Assembly: GCA_030036985.1 (NCBI GenBank)
Contig: JASHSD010000667.1
Location: 1 to 13,397, forward strand
Length of the DNA stretch: 13,397 nt
DNA from: Bryobacteraceae bacterium
GTDB lineage: Bacteria; Acidobacteriota; Terriglobia; Bryobacterales; Bryobacteraceae
Reading direction: 5' to 3'
The first letter of the stretch is position 1, and each line of letters begins with the position of its first letter. A program made the translations under genes and the position numbers. The notes beneath the pieces were generated by a model, which was not told the origin of the DNA, made no database searches, and saw only the letters and a list, made by a program, of their open reading frames with translations. Positions 1 to 6,560 of the stretch are shown here, piece by piece.

Positions 1-178
1 GGTGGGCGCGCCGGGAGGCGCGGCGGCCGAGATGGCGCAGAAAGACGCAATCGAAGATCCTACGCCCCTTCGCGCGAAGTTGGCGCAGTCGCGAAACTAT
101 CTTTCTCTGATGCGGGACGTGGTGGCCGATATTGAGGGCCATCTCGGCGCTCACGGCGCCGCAGCTGGACGTTTTTGA
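1..178 (+). CDS. C-terminal end of an unidentified protein (5' cut by window edge)
   Basis: The frame beginning at base 2 is open from the window edge to a TGA at 176-178. The visible 58 residues are Ala/Gly-rich at first, then polar and probably helical (LRAKLAQSRNYLSLMRDVVA), ending in GAAAGRF. I do not recognise a family from this tail. Only three bases separate its stop from the ATG of the ATPase gene at 182, and that ATG has no good Shine-Dalgarno sequence. The two are therefore probably co-transcribed and translationally coupled, and this gene may be a third part of the ATPase/TIR system. A 48-residue protein starting at the internal ATG at 32 is possible but less likely, because the frame continues upstream without a stop. 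Confidence 0.6.
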   Translation, partial: VGAPGGAAAEMAQKDAIEDPTPLRAKLAQSRNYLSLMRDVVADIEGHLGAHGAAAGRF

Positions 179-181
179 CAG

Positions 182-2905
182 ATGTCGCCGTGCGTGCGGG
201 TTCTTTTGCTGACCTCGATCTGCTCCGCCCTCCTGTCCGGGGCAACCGCCGCCGCACCGGCGACCCTGACGGATGACCGCGCAGTTCGGGGATCCGAGAT
301 CTCGGTGAGGGTGGATACTGCACTGACGAGCTACGATGTCGTAAAGATCATACTCGAGCGTGAGGGCCAAAGCTTCTCACTGCCGGCGACTGTGGACTCG
401 GGCGGGTATCTTGTCAGCGCGAAAGTACCGAGCGACATACCATACGGCGAATACGTGGTCAGCGTCCTCGGCCACGATCACAGGTACACGGCCGCATCCA
501 AGCTCTCTGTTCTTCCCGTGGGGTTTACCAAGGTCACCTTGGCGCCGTTCGGACCAAACTCCTGGTCGAGTTATATTCAATTCCTGCCCAATCCCGCGCA
601 GTCCCAGGGAAATCCGATTCCCGCCCGGATGCTGCGAATCACTCTGAACGGTACCGGTTTTCTGACGGACACCCCCGCCGACAATGTCGTCCTGATCGAT
701 GGAGCGCGCGTGAATATCAGCTGGGATGGTTGTTCCAGTCTGCCCGGCGCAACGAGACAGGCGCCCGCCCCGCAGCAAATACATGGCGAAGTGAAGAGTC
801 CCGATCAGATCATCCTTTGTGGCGTACCGGCGCCGGCCGGTAATCAGATGCAAATAGCGGCGGGTTACGGCGACTGGATGAGTCCCGCTCAGACTCTTCA
901 AATCACATCCACATCCCGCGCTGTTTCCATCGCCGGCGCGCTGTGCGTAACGTTGTTCATCGCGGCGATTCCGTGGGCCGTGCTTCGTTTCGGCGCGGGT
1001 CCGGGCGCATCGAGAACCCTGCTGCTGGACGCGCATACCGGAAGGTACAGTCTTTACCGGTTCCAGTTCTACGACTGGAGCCTTACGACGGTGTTCGCGT
1101 ACACCTATGTCCTTCTCTCCCGCGCGGGCGTTTCCGGCGGTGGGTTCCCGGCCGTTACAAATGGCGTTCTTGTCCTTTTGGGTATCTCGGGCGCGACGGC
1201 AATGGTCTCGGCGATCGTTACCACGCGGGGGACGCCGCAGCTGAAGTTCGTGCCATCCGTCGCCGATTTCATTACGATCGACGGACGGGTTGCCATCGAC
1301 AGGCTCCAGTTCTTTCTCTGGACGGTCCTCGCGTCCGGGATCTATTTGCTGGTTTTGCTTCGGTCGGAGGTGATCGCCGATCTGCCGTCGCCACCCGTGT
1401 GGTTGCTTGTCCTGACGGGAGTTTCCTCGGCCGGTTATATCGCCGGGAAGACGCTCCGCGGCATGGTTGAGGCACGGACGGATGAGCCCGTGAAGAATGT
1501 GCTCGCCGATCCCACTTTCCGGAACTTAGAGGTCCTGCGCGCGGAGCGCGAGCGGCAGGAAGAGGCGCAGTTCAACCGCAATCTTCCGGATACCTTTCTG
1601 CTTCGCTCGTTCGAGTGGAAGGATGTGCGGTTCTTCGAGGAAGGGCGTTACACGTTTGCGCGGCGCGTCAATGTTCTGCTGGGCAAGAACGGTTATGGAA
1701 AGTCCCTGCTGCTGCGCACGCTGGCCGCCGTGATCCAGTCGAGCGTGGAAAACAGCGCCCTCCTCTTTCCGGTGGAACAGGCGAACGGCAAGTCCGGCCA
1801 TGAAACCGGTTCGCCGCTGCTGACGCTGACGGTCGAGCGGAACGGCAAGGAGGAAAAGACCGTGCGCGATCCGGTCTACTTCAATGTGACCGCGGGGAAG
1901 ATACCGCTGCTCGCGATTCCCGACGCGCGATTCGTGAACCGTTCCGTGCACGGCATCACGCCGTCCTCGGTTCCGTCGAAACTAAGCCGCAACGGCTCCC
2001 GGAATTTCCTGACGCAGGAGCCGTTCGACAACGTGATCAAGGATCTTCTGGTTAAGCTGGGGCTCGACTACTACGAGCGGAACCGGAGTTTCGATCAGCC
2101 GCTGTTCCGACTTATCGAGAAGGTGGTTCGGGATCTCACGGAAGATGAGAAGTTCGCGTTTTTCAGCATCTCGCGCGGGGAAGACACCGCGTTCGAAATT
2201 CTTGTGAAGACGGCCGGTAACGAAGATCGGCCGCTCGCTATTCAGAATGCCTCGCAGGGAACTCTTTCGGTGCTGGCGATTTTTGGGCTTATCTACACTT
2301 TCCTGCAATCGCTGAGGCCGAACCTCAGGCCGGACGCCCTGCTGAGCGCCGCGGCGATCGTCATCATCGATGAACTGGACGCACACCTGCATCCACGTTG
2401 GCAGCAGAAAATCATGGGTCTGCTCACGGCAACCTTCCCGAACGTACAGTTCATCGTCTCAGCCCACAGCCCGCTCATTGTAGCGGGATGCGACCGCAAC
2501 GAGGTTGCAGTGCTGCGCCGTGACGCCGCTGCCGACCGTTTCGTCCTGGAACCTATCGAGCGCGATTTCCTCGGGATCGACGCGGCTGAGCTGTACAGGC
2601 TGGTCTTCGATATTGAAGACGTCGACCGCCTGTATCTGGAGTACTCCGCAAAAGCCTCCTCCGGCGCACTGGAGAAGGTTGTGAGCGAGATCGGACGGCT
2701 CGAGAAGAAATCGAACCGCGCGCCCGATGAGGAGGCAACGCTCGACCGGCTGTGGCAGGAGCAGCGGCTTATCGAGAAGGCCGCGAAGGTCCGGGACAGG
2801 AAACTTGCGGACGACGCCCGCGGCGCCCAGGTCGAAAGGCTGCAGAGCGAGATCGATCGTTTAAACGGCATTCTGGCGAAGCAAAAAGGAAAACTGAATT
2901 TATGA
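182..2905 (+). CDS. Membrane-anchored RecF/PtuA-like ABC ATPase with extracytoplasmic Ig/TIG-like domains
   Basis: A 907-residue protein of unusual architecture. Residues 1-24 look like a signal peptide (hydrophobic run, then ATAAA). Residues 25-245 are a beta-rich extracytoplasmic part: an Ig-like stretch, then a TIG/IPT-like one (RITLNGTGF at 152-160) with C184 and C213 as a possible disulfide. Five hydrophobic helices follow (about 247-269, 297-313, 322-346, 376-394, 405-422). Helices 2-3 and 4-5 look like copies of one module, RFQFYDW matching RLQFFLW. With a cleaved signal peptide this topology puts the C-terminal half in the cytosol. That half carries Walker A GKNGYGKS (501-508), a degenerate ABC signature around ASQGTLSVL (690-698), Walker B IVIIDE (726-731, catalytic E731), LDAHLHP (732-738) and an H-loop SAHSP with H762, ending in a coiled coil (about 825-905). 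The ATPase resembles the AAA_15/AAA_21 group that includes PtuA of Septu. Specific function is unknown; coupling to the TIR-like neighbour suggests sensing or defence. Confidence 0.85.
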   Translation: MSPCVRVLLLTSICSALLSGATAAAPATLTDDRAVRGSEISVRVDTALTSYDVVKIILEREGQSFSLPATVDSGGYLVSAKVPSDIPYGEYVVSVLGHDHRYTAASKLSVLPVGFTKVTLAPFGPNSWSSYIQFLPNPAQSQGNPIPARMLRITLNGTGFLTDTPADNVVLIDGARVNISWDGCSSLPGATRQAPAPQQIHGEVKSPDQIILCGVPAPAGNQMQIAAGYGDWMSPAQTLQITSTSRAVSIAGALCVTLFIAAIPWAVLRFGAGPGASRTLLLDAHTGRYSLYRFQFYDWSLTTVFAYTYVLLSRAGVSGGGFPAVTNGVLVLLGISGATAMVSAIVTTRGTPQLKFVPSVADFITIDGRVAIDRLQFFLWTVLASGIYLLVLLRSEVIADLPSPPVWLLVLTGVSSAGYIAGKTLRGMVEARTDEPVKNVLADPTFRNLEVLRAERERQEEAQFNRNLPDTFLLRSFEWKDVRFFEEGRYTFARRVNVLLGKNGYGKSLLLRTLAAVIQSSVENSALLFPVEQANGKSGHETGSPLLTLTVERNGKEEKTVRDPVYFNVTAGKIPLLAIPDARFVNRSVHGITPSSVPSKLSRNGSRNFLTQEPFDNVIKDLLVKLGLDYYERNRSFDQPLFRLIEKVVRDLTEDEKFAFFSISRGEDTAFEILVKTAGNEDRPLAIQNASQGTLSVLAIFGLIYTFLQSLRPNLRPDALLSAAAIVIIDELDAHLHPRWQQKIMGLLTATFPNVQFIVSAHSPLIVAGCDRNEVAVLRRDAAADRFVLEPIERDFLGIDAAELYRLVFDIEDVDRLYLEYSAKASSGALEKVVSEIGRLEKKSNRAPDEEATLDRLWQEQRLIEKAAKVRDRKLADDARGAQVERLQSEIDRLNGILAKQKGKLNL

Positions 2906-4230
2906 TCTGCGATTTCCCAGATCTGTTCCGCCTATTTTCCGATAATTCAGCGGATGACATCGGAAAAATCCAAAACTATATCGATTTATGCGCGAACAAC
3001 GCGACGAATACTCAGTTTCAGCTGCAGCGAGGAATCCTGGAGCAGGTGAGGCGGTCGCTGGATGCGGCATTGGCGCAGCAGCCGACCTACAAGGGCCAAA
3101 CGCGGCGGGCAGTCATTCTGCTCGAACAGAATCGAAGAACGGCGCATTTCGAGTGGTACTACGAACTGATCGCCTTTGCATTCAGGCCGCGCTGGCCGGA
3201 GGCGCAGCAGGAGTATTTTGATCGGGCGGCCCGAGGTCTCCGCAAGGTGATCTGCGACTTTCCGGAACTCATCCCGCTCTTTGCCGCGCACGGCGTCAGG
3301 AACATCGGAGGGGTGGCCGAATATGTGGAATTATGCCGCAGGCACGAGAACAACCGCCAGTTTCAGGAGCAGCGGAACACGGTCGAACGCATCGCGAATG
3401 CCCTGGAGGAACTGCTGGACGGCCAGCCGAACTACCAGCGGCAGATCCGCGAGGCGCTGATCAAGCTCGAAAAAAACCGCGGCCTGGCCGATTTCGAATG
3501 GTATTACGACATGATCCTCCAAAAGTACAAGCGGTCGTGGAGTGAGGATCAGCAGGAGTATTTCGACCGCGTGGTCCGCACGATTCGGTCAGGCAATGAG
3601 TTCTTTCTTTCGTTTACCAGCCGCCCTCCGGATACGACGACGGACAAGCCCGTGAACCGGCGCTACTGGTACTTCATCCGCAGCGTGATCCGGATGGACA
3701 ACATAACCAAAGAGGATCGGCGGAAGCGCAATCTTCTCGCCGACACCGTATACACCCTACTCAGCGACGAATCGTTTCATGGGTTCTACTATAAGGCTCA
3801 CGAAGGCGACAACAGACAGGTAATGGCGGATCTCACGGAAGGTTGTGCAACTTCCCGGGTCTTCATACAACTGGTTCAGAACGTGATGTTTCAGGTTCCG
3901 CCCGACGCAGCCGTGAACTACTGCGAGTTCGAGTACCGGAAGGCGAATGAGTCCATCGTTATCGATAGTCCGGGTGGCCCCAATCCGGACAACGACGAGC
4001 GTCTTATTTTTGTGATTGCGGAGGAAGAGGGCGGGTTTATAGGGGCGGACCGGGTTAGCGAGCCATATTCCGCGTGGCACGCTGACATTATGCGAAAGGA
4101 CCACCCCTACCTCCCGAAGGTCGATATCTACGACGCGGCCCGGCTCTCGCAGGTCCGGGAGACGTTCGATAAGATCATCGTGCCGCAGGTGCGGTCGGCC
4201 TGGAAGAAAGTGCTCGACGGCATCCCATAG
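2902..4230 (+). CDS. Tandem-repeat protein with divergent C-terminal TIR-like domain
   Basis: The ATG at 2902 overlaps the ATPase stop as ATGA and has AAGGA 11 bases upstream, so I prefer it to the in-frame upstream starts that lie inside the ATPase gene. The protein is 442 residues. Residues 1-115 and 116-230 are a gapless tandem duplication, about 50 of 115 positions identical by hand alignment. Shared landmarks are ICDFP, FEWYY (83-87 and 198-202) and QQEYFDR (102-108 and 217-223). The C-terminal domain reads as a divergent TIR fold. It has a first strand NEFFLSFTS (232-240), a helix around 277-288, GDNRQV then SRVFIQLVQ (302-326), and YCEFEY (340-345) in place of the usual WCxxEL. E344 is then the candidate catalytic glutamate of an NAD-cleaving TIR. 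The repeats are unrecognised; they may bind the ATPase or a ligand. Confidence is high for the gene and its repeats, moderate for the TIR assignment. The likely role is effector of an abortive-infection-like system. Confidence 0.8.
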   Translation: MICDFPDLFRLFSDNSADDIGKIQNYIDLCANNATNTQFQLQRGILEQVRRSLDAALAQQPTYKGQTRRAVILLEQNRRTAHFEWYYELIAFAFRPRWPEAQQEYFDRAARGLRKVICDFPELIPLFAAHGVRNIGGVAEYVELCRRHENNRQFQEQRNTVERIANALEELLDGQPNYQRQIREALIKLEKNRGLADFEWYYDMILQKYKRSWSEDQQEYFDRVVRTIRSGNEFFLSFTSRPPDTTTDKPVNRRYWYFIRSVIRMDNITKEDRRKRNLLADTVYTLLSDESFHGFYYKAHEGDNRQVMADLTEGCATSRVFIQLVQNVMFQVPPDAAVNYCEFEYRKANESIVIDSPGGPNPDNDERLIFVIAEEEGGFIGADRVSEPYSAWHADIMRKDHPYLPKVDIYDAARLSQVRETFDKIIVPQVRSAWKKVLDGIP

Positions 4231-4239
4231 GAAATACCT

Positions 4240-4373
4240 GGACACGCGACTTCAGTCGCGTTTTCAGGACGGAAAAACCGCTTGCTTGCGCGCGCGGCTC
4301 GGAACGGGCTTCTGAGCCACGACCGCAAGGGAGTGGTTGAACAAAATTGAGACGCGACTAAAGTAGCGTGTCC
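4240..4373. repeat. 134-bp MITE/REP-like intergenic element with inverted ends
   Basis: The left end (4240-4261) and the reverse complement of the right end (4352-4373) agree at 20 of 22 positions. The left end contains the palindrome ACGCGACTTCAGTCGCGT (4244-4261), and the whole left end recurs without mismatch at 12479-12500. The centre holds a GC-rich stretch CTTGCTTGCGCGCGCGGCTC (4281-4300) and further short inverted segments (GGCTC/GAGCC). No reading frame is supported across it. I recall similar sequences as abundant intergenic repeats in Solibacter-type genomes, but cannot check. The right end also has a weak outward-facing promoter-like pair, TTGAAC (4337-4342) and TAAAGT (4359-4364), upstream of the 4391 gene. 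Confidence 0.75.
4244..4264 (+). terminator. Possible intrinsic terminator of the ATPase/TIR operon
   Basis: An 8-bp perfect stem (ACGCGACT/AGTCGCGT, two-base loop) lies 13 bases after the TIR gene stop and is followed by TTTT. It is the left arm of the intergenic repeat, so termination would be a secondary use of that element. The short T-tract makes this tentative. Confidence 0.45.
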
Positions 4374-4390
4374 GAACTAGACTGGTCATT

Positions 4391-4857
4391 ATGGATGATG
4401 ATTTTCGAAAACATCTCGATCTGATCCAGGGCGTTATCAACCGGCTGTCCGGTAATTCGTTTTCGATAAAAACCTGGGCCATTGGGGTCATTACCGTACT
4501 TGGGGGTCTGGCGGCGAAGGACGCGGACTCACGGTTGTCGATTGCGCTGCTTTCCCGGCGATCTGCTTTTGGGTGCTTGACGGGTATTATCTGCGTGAGG
4601 AGAGATTGTATCGGAAATTGTACGAAAAGGTGGTCGCCGGGGATGCGGATGCTCCACGTTATTCGATGAATGCGAACAAATTTACGGATGATGTTGACGG
4701 ACTCGGCAAGGTGTCGTGGTCGCCGACCGTTCGTTGGGTACATATGCCGATCCTCGTGCTGGTTATCGGGCTGATCACTTATTCCTTTGCCGTCCCGAAA
4801 CCCGCTGCCGCGCCGACGGGCGCTGCGAAGGCGGCTGTGGCGGATCAGGGCAAATAA
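4391..4857 (+). pseudogene. Small multi-pass membrane protein, frameshifted
   Basis: Two overlapping reading frames encode parts of one protein. The first begins MDDDFRKHLDLIQGVINRLS, followed by a hydrophobic stretch (TWAIGVITVLGGLAA). The second continues AFPAICFWVLDGYYLREERL, has a polar middle and then a hydrophobic helix (MPILVLVIGLITYSFA), and ends in an Ala/Pro-rich tail at the TAA 4855-4857. Joining them needs a -1 shift, equivalent to one lost base, somewhere around 4541-4573; the repaired protein would be about 155 residues with three membrane segments. I recall, without being able to check, a bacterial family with this N-terminus and this GYYLREERL-like motif, sometimes near TIR-like genes. 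No classic slippery heptamer lies in the correct frame at the junction, so a real mutation or an assembly error is likelier than programmed frameshifting. No clear ribosome binding site was seen. Confidence 0.65.
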
Positions 4858-4931
4858 TAACGCGACGAATGGATGTCGAAGCTTGGCTTCAACGCAAGGT
4901 TCGACCGGAGCAAAGCCGTGTCAAAACTCCA

Positions 4932-5465
4932 TCATCGCCCGCGGCGATCGCGCTCGGGAACCCGCTTTTTGGGACTGTTTCGCTTTGGATGAAGTGTGCG
5001 AGGCAAGCTATTGGCCGGGGACTGCTCGATCCGCGCCGATTCAATGCCGATCAAAAGAGGTCGGCGTTTCGCGATTAAGTCGGCGAGAGTCCATTGATCG
5101 AGCCGCGCCACGAAAGCTTCCGCCGCCTGGACAAGAGCGCCTCGCAGTACGCATGGTTCGTAAATCGGACATGTTTCGGCAGTCGGCGACATGCAGGGCG
5201 CCAGATGGAAATCCGGCTCAGTCACTTTTGCCACCTGACCTAATCGAATGGACTTCGGATCCCGAATCAGACGAAGTCCGCCCGAACGGCCGCGAACCGT
5301 CTGAAGGTAACCATGAGCAGCCAGCGTCTGGGCTACCTTATTGAGATGCGTCGCAGAGAGAGAGAAGTCCTTTGCTACCTCTCCGACTGTCGTGAGCATT
5401 GGCGCGCGCAGGCCGGCGTGGATCAGCATGCGAAAGGCATAGTCGGAATGAAGTGAAAGGCGCAC
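4932..5465 (-). CDS. Rrf2-family transcriptional regulator, NsrR-like
   Basis: A 177-residue protein. It starts with the N-terminus typical of the family (MRLSLHSDYAFRMLIHAG), followed by a winged helix (recognition region about 36-60) and the wing motif VRGRSGGLRL (57-66). Three cysteines, C91, C99 and C105 (CMSPTAETC, then PIYEPC), match the cluster-binding triad of NsrR and IscR, whose [2Fe-2S] or [4Fe-4S] cluster senses nitric oxide or redox state. The TLADL motif (126-130) is also NsrR-like. The basic C-terminal tail (about 145-177) is longer than usual and carries no recognisable motif. The start is GTG, directly preceded by GGAGGTGAT. The gene is divergent from an exported truncated haemoglobin, its probable target. 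NsrR is the best guess over IscR because no iron-sulphur assembly genes are nearby and a globin is. Confidence 0.85.
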   Translation of the reverse strand: MRLSLHSDYAFRMLIHAGLRAPMLTTVGEVAKDFSLSATHLNKVAQTLAAHGYLQTVRGRSGGLRLIRDPKSIRLGQVAKVTEPDFHLAPCMSPTAETCPIYEPCVLRGALVQAAEAFVARLDQWTLADLIAKRRPLLIGIESARIEQSPANSLPRTLHPKRNSPKKRVPERDRRGR

Positions 5466-5474
5466 ATCACCTCC
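5466..5474 (-). promoter_or_regulatory. Exceptionally strong Shine-Dalgarno sequence of the Rrf2 gene
   Basis: On the - strand GGAGGTGAT lies immediately before the GTG start. All nine bases can pair with the usual 16S rRNA 3' end. It fixes the start at 5465, leaving four bases between GGAGG and GTG. Confidence 0.75.
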
Positions 5475-5493
5475 ATTTAAAGTGGAATTCTGA

Positions 5494-5523
5494 TTGACAG
5501 TTTAGCATTTCCCATGTGATAAT
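5494..5523 (+). promoter_or_regulatory. Sigma-70-type extended -10 promoter for the globin gene
   Basis: A consensus -35 TTGACA (5494-5499), an 18-bp spacer and -10 GATAAT (5518-5523) preceded by TGT (5515-5517), which gives an extended -10. The predicted transcription start is near 5530, about 45 bases upstream of the globin ATG. A near-consensus promoter such as this would need a repressor to be conditional, which fits a divergent Rrf2 regulator. Confidence 0.7.
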
Positions 5524-5525
5524 CC

Positions 5526-5535
5526 AGTTTAAACT
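5526..5535. promoter_or_regulatory. Candidate Rrf2/NsrR operator
   Basis: AGTTTAAACT is a perfect 10-bp palindrome covering the predicted start of globin transcription, where bound repressor would block initiation. A second symmetry surrounds the promoter: AAAGTG (5479-5484) and its complement CACTTT (5537-5542), each next to a TTTAAA. It does not match the enterobacterial NsrR consensus closely, so the assignment rests on position and symmetry only. Confidence 0.4.
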
Positions 5536-5575
5536 TCACTTTGCTCCGCGTTATCAAAGGTGAGTCTGCCGGTTT

Positions 5576-6031
5576 ATGAATATAAAATCGTGGAAGTCCT
5601 ATGGATCGAGTCTGATCGTAATCGCAGGTCTGGCATTAAGCGCTCAGGCCGCCAATGCCGAGCAATCTCTGTACGAGCGTCTCGGGGGTCAACCCGCTGT
5701 CGAAGCCGTTACCAGCGGCCTGGTCGACAGCATCCTGACCGATGGCCGTATAAACAAATGGTTCGCTCACGCCGCCTCCAGTCCTGCGAACACCGCGGCT
5801 TATAAGGCCAAACTCTACGAATTTGTATGCCAAAATACCGGCGGTCCGTGTCATTACACCGGGCCCGACATGGTTACCGTGCATAAAGGCCGCGGGGTGA
5901 CCAGTGAAGCCTTCGACGCGGTTGTGCAGGATCTGATTGCGGTCCTCGACAAGCTCGGGGTCCCGGAGAAGGAAAAGGGAGAACTTCTTGCCATCCTTGG
6001 CCCGCTAAAATCATCTATCGTACAAAAATAG
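5576..6031 (+). CDS. Exported group-1 truncated haemoglobin
   Basis: A 151-residue protein with a clear signal peptide: positive start (MNIKSWKSYG), hydrophobic core, and likely cleavage after AQAANA near residue 28. The mature part follows the 2-on-2 globin pattern: SLYERLGGQPAVEAV at the start (31-45), a GGP turn (89-91), YTGPDMVTVHKG (94-105) with H103 as the probable proximal haem ligand, then the F..VV..L helix. The B10 position, Tyr in many trHbN proteins, appears to be V50 or a neighbour, so oxygen stabilisation may differ. C85 and C92 could form a disulfide in the periplasm. AAAGGTGAG lies about 11 bases before the ATG. Known group-1 members bind O2 and NO; with an NsrR-like regulator next door, NO binding or detoxification outside the cytoplasm is the likeliest role, but that is inference. 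Confidence 0.87.
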   Translation: MNIKSWKSYGSSLIVIAGLALSAQAANAEQSLYERLGGQPAVEAVTSGLVDSILTDGRINKWFAHAASSPANTAAYKAKLYEFVCQNTGGPCHYTGPDMVTVHKGRGVTSEAFDAVVQDLIAVLDKLGVPEKEKGELLAILGPLKSSIVQK

Positions 6032-6266
6032 GTTTAAGGAGTCAGAGTGGCCGCTTGGATACGCCCGTGAAAACGAGCAATTCGTTGTAGAAGGTGTAAT
6101 TGAGCGGCCGCATGCCGTCAACTCCGGTAGGCCCACTGGCTCGTTTCTCCGAGGGCCGTTAACAACCGACTGATTGAGAAGTTTGCCGCGTCACTCGGAA
6201 GAAGATTCGGTGACTAAGCACCGGTGGGCAAGACCGCCCCATTTAGCCCACCCGCCATCGATCGGG
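6032..6266. other. Intergenic gap between convergent genes
   Basis: No supported gene. A 7-bp stem GGTGGGC (6223-6229) with GCCCACC (6246-6252) and a 16-base loop lies just beyond the small membrane protein's stop on the - strand. It lacks a T-tract, so it is at most a weak terminator. Nothing else was recognised. Confidence 0.5.
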
Positions 6267-6560
6267 TTATTGCGGATGCTGCTTCTTGTACAACCACTCC
6301 CCGAAGAGCATTGCCGAGAAGTAAAGCGTTGGCGCGAAAAAGCAGAGGAAGGAGACGGCCAGCGGCACCCAGAGTATTGGCGCTAAGAAGTGGGCTGGCA
6401 TTCCCTTTAAAAACAAACTCATTAAGGCCATGTTTATCAGCATCAAGAGCGCGTAACGCTTTAGCTTCCGTTTGATAAAGATCGCCGTTTGCGCTTGTGC
6501 CCATCGTACGGGGTCCCCGCTTGGGTATTTGCTTTCATTTTGACTCATACTTCGTGACAT
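6267..6560 (-). CDS. Small two-helix membrane protein of unknown function
   Basis: A 97-residue protein with a polar start (MSRSMSQNESKYPSGDPVRW), a basic stretch KRKLKR (30-35), a helix at about 36-52, a short turn KGMPAHF, one long or two short hydrophobic segments at 58-86, and a basic end (YKKQHPQ). The basic flank before the first helix suggests the N-terminus is cytosolic. The ATG at 6560 follows the TGA of the RHS remnant with no gap, so the two were probably co-transcribed; a second ATG at residue 5 (6548) is also possible. The place directly after an RHS tip is where immunity genes of polymorphic toxins usually sit, but no toxin domain is recognised upstream and the similarity is positional only. 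No strong ribosome binding site is visible. Confidence 0.6.
   Translation of the reverse strand: MSRSMSQNESKYPSGDPVRWAQAQTAIFIKRKLKRYALLMLINMALMSLFLKGMPAHFLAPILWVPLAVSFLCFFAPTLYFSAMLFGEWLYKKQHPQ

Noticed and set aside
2752..2901. A 50-codon longer start for the TIR-like protein
   Set aside because: It lies wholly inside the ATPase gene. The ATG at 2902 gives an ATGA overlap and matches the first residue of the internal repeat.
4541..4573. Programmed -1 frameshift in the small membrane protein gene
   Set aside because: The T/C run reads CTT TCC CGG in the upstream frame and does not form an X-XXY-YYZ slippery heptamer. No pseudoknot or strong hairpin was noticed downstream.
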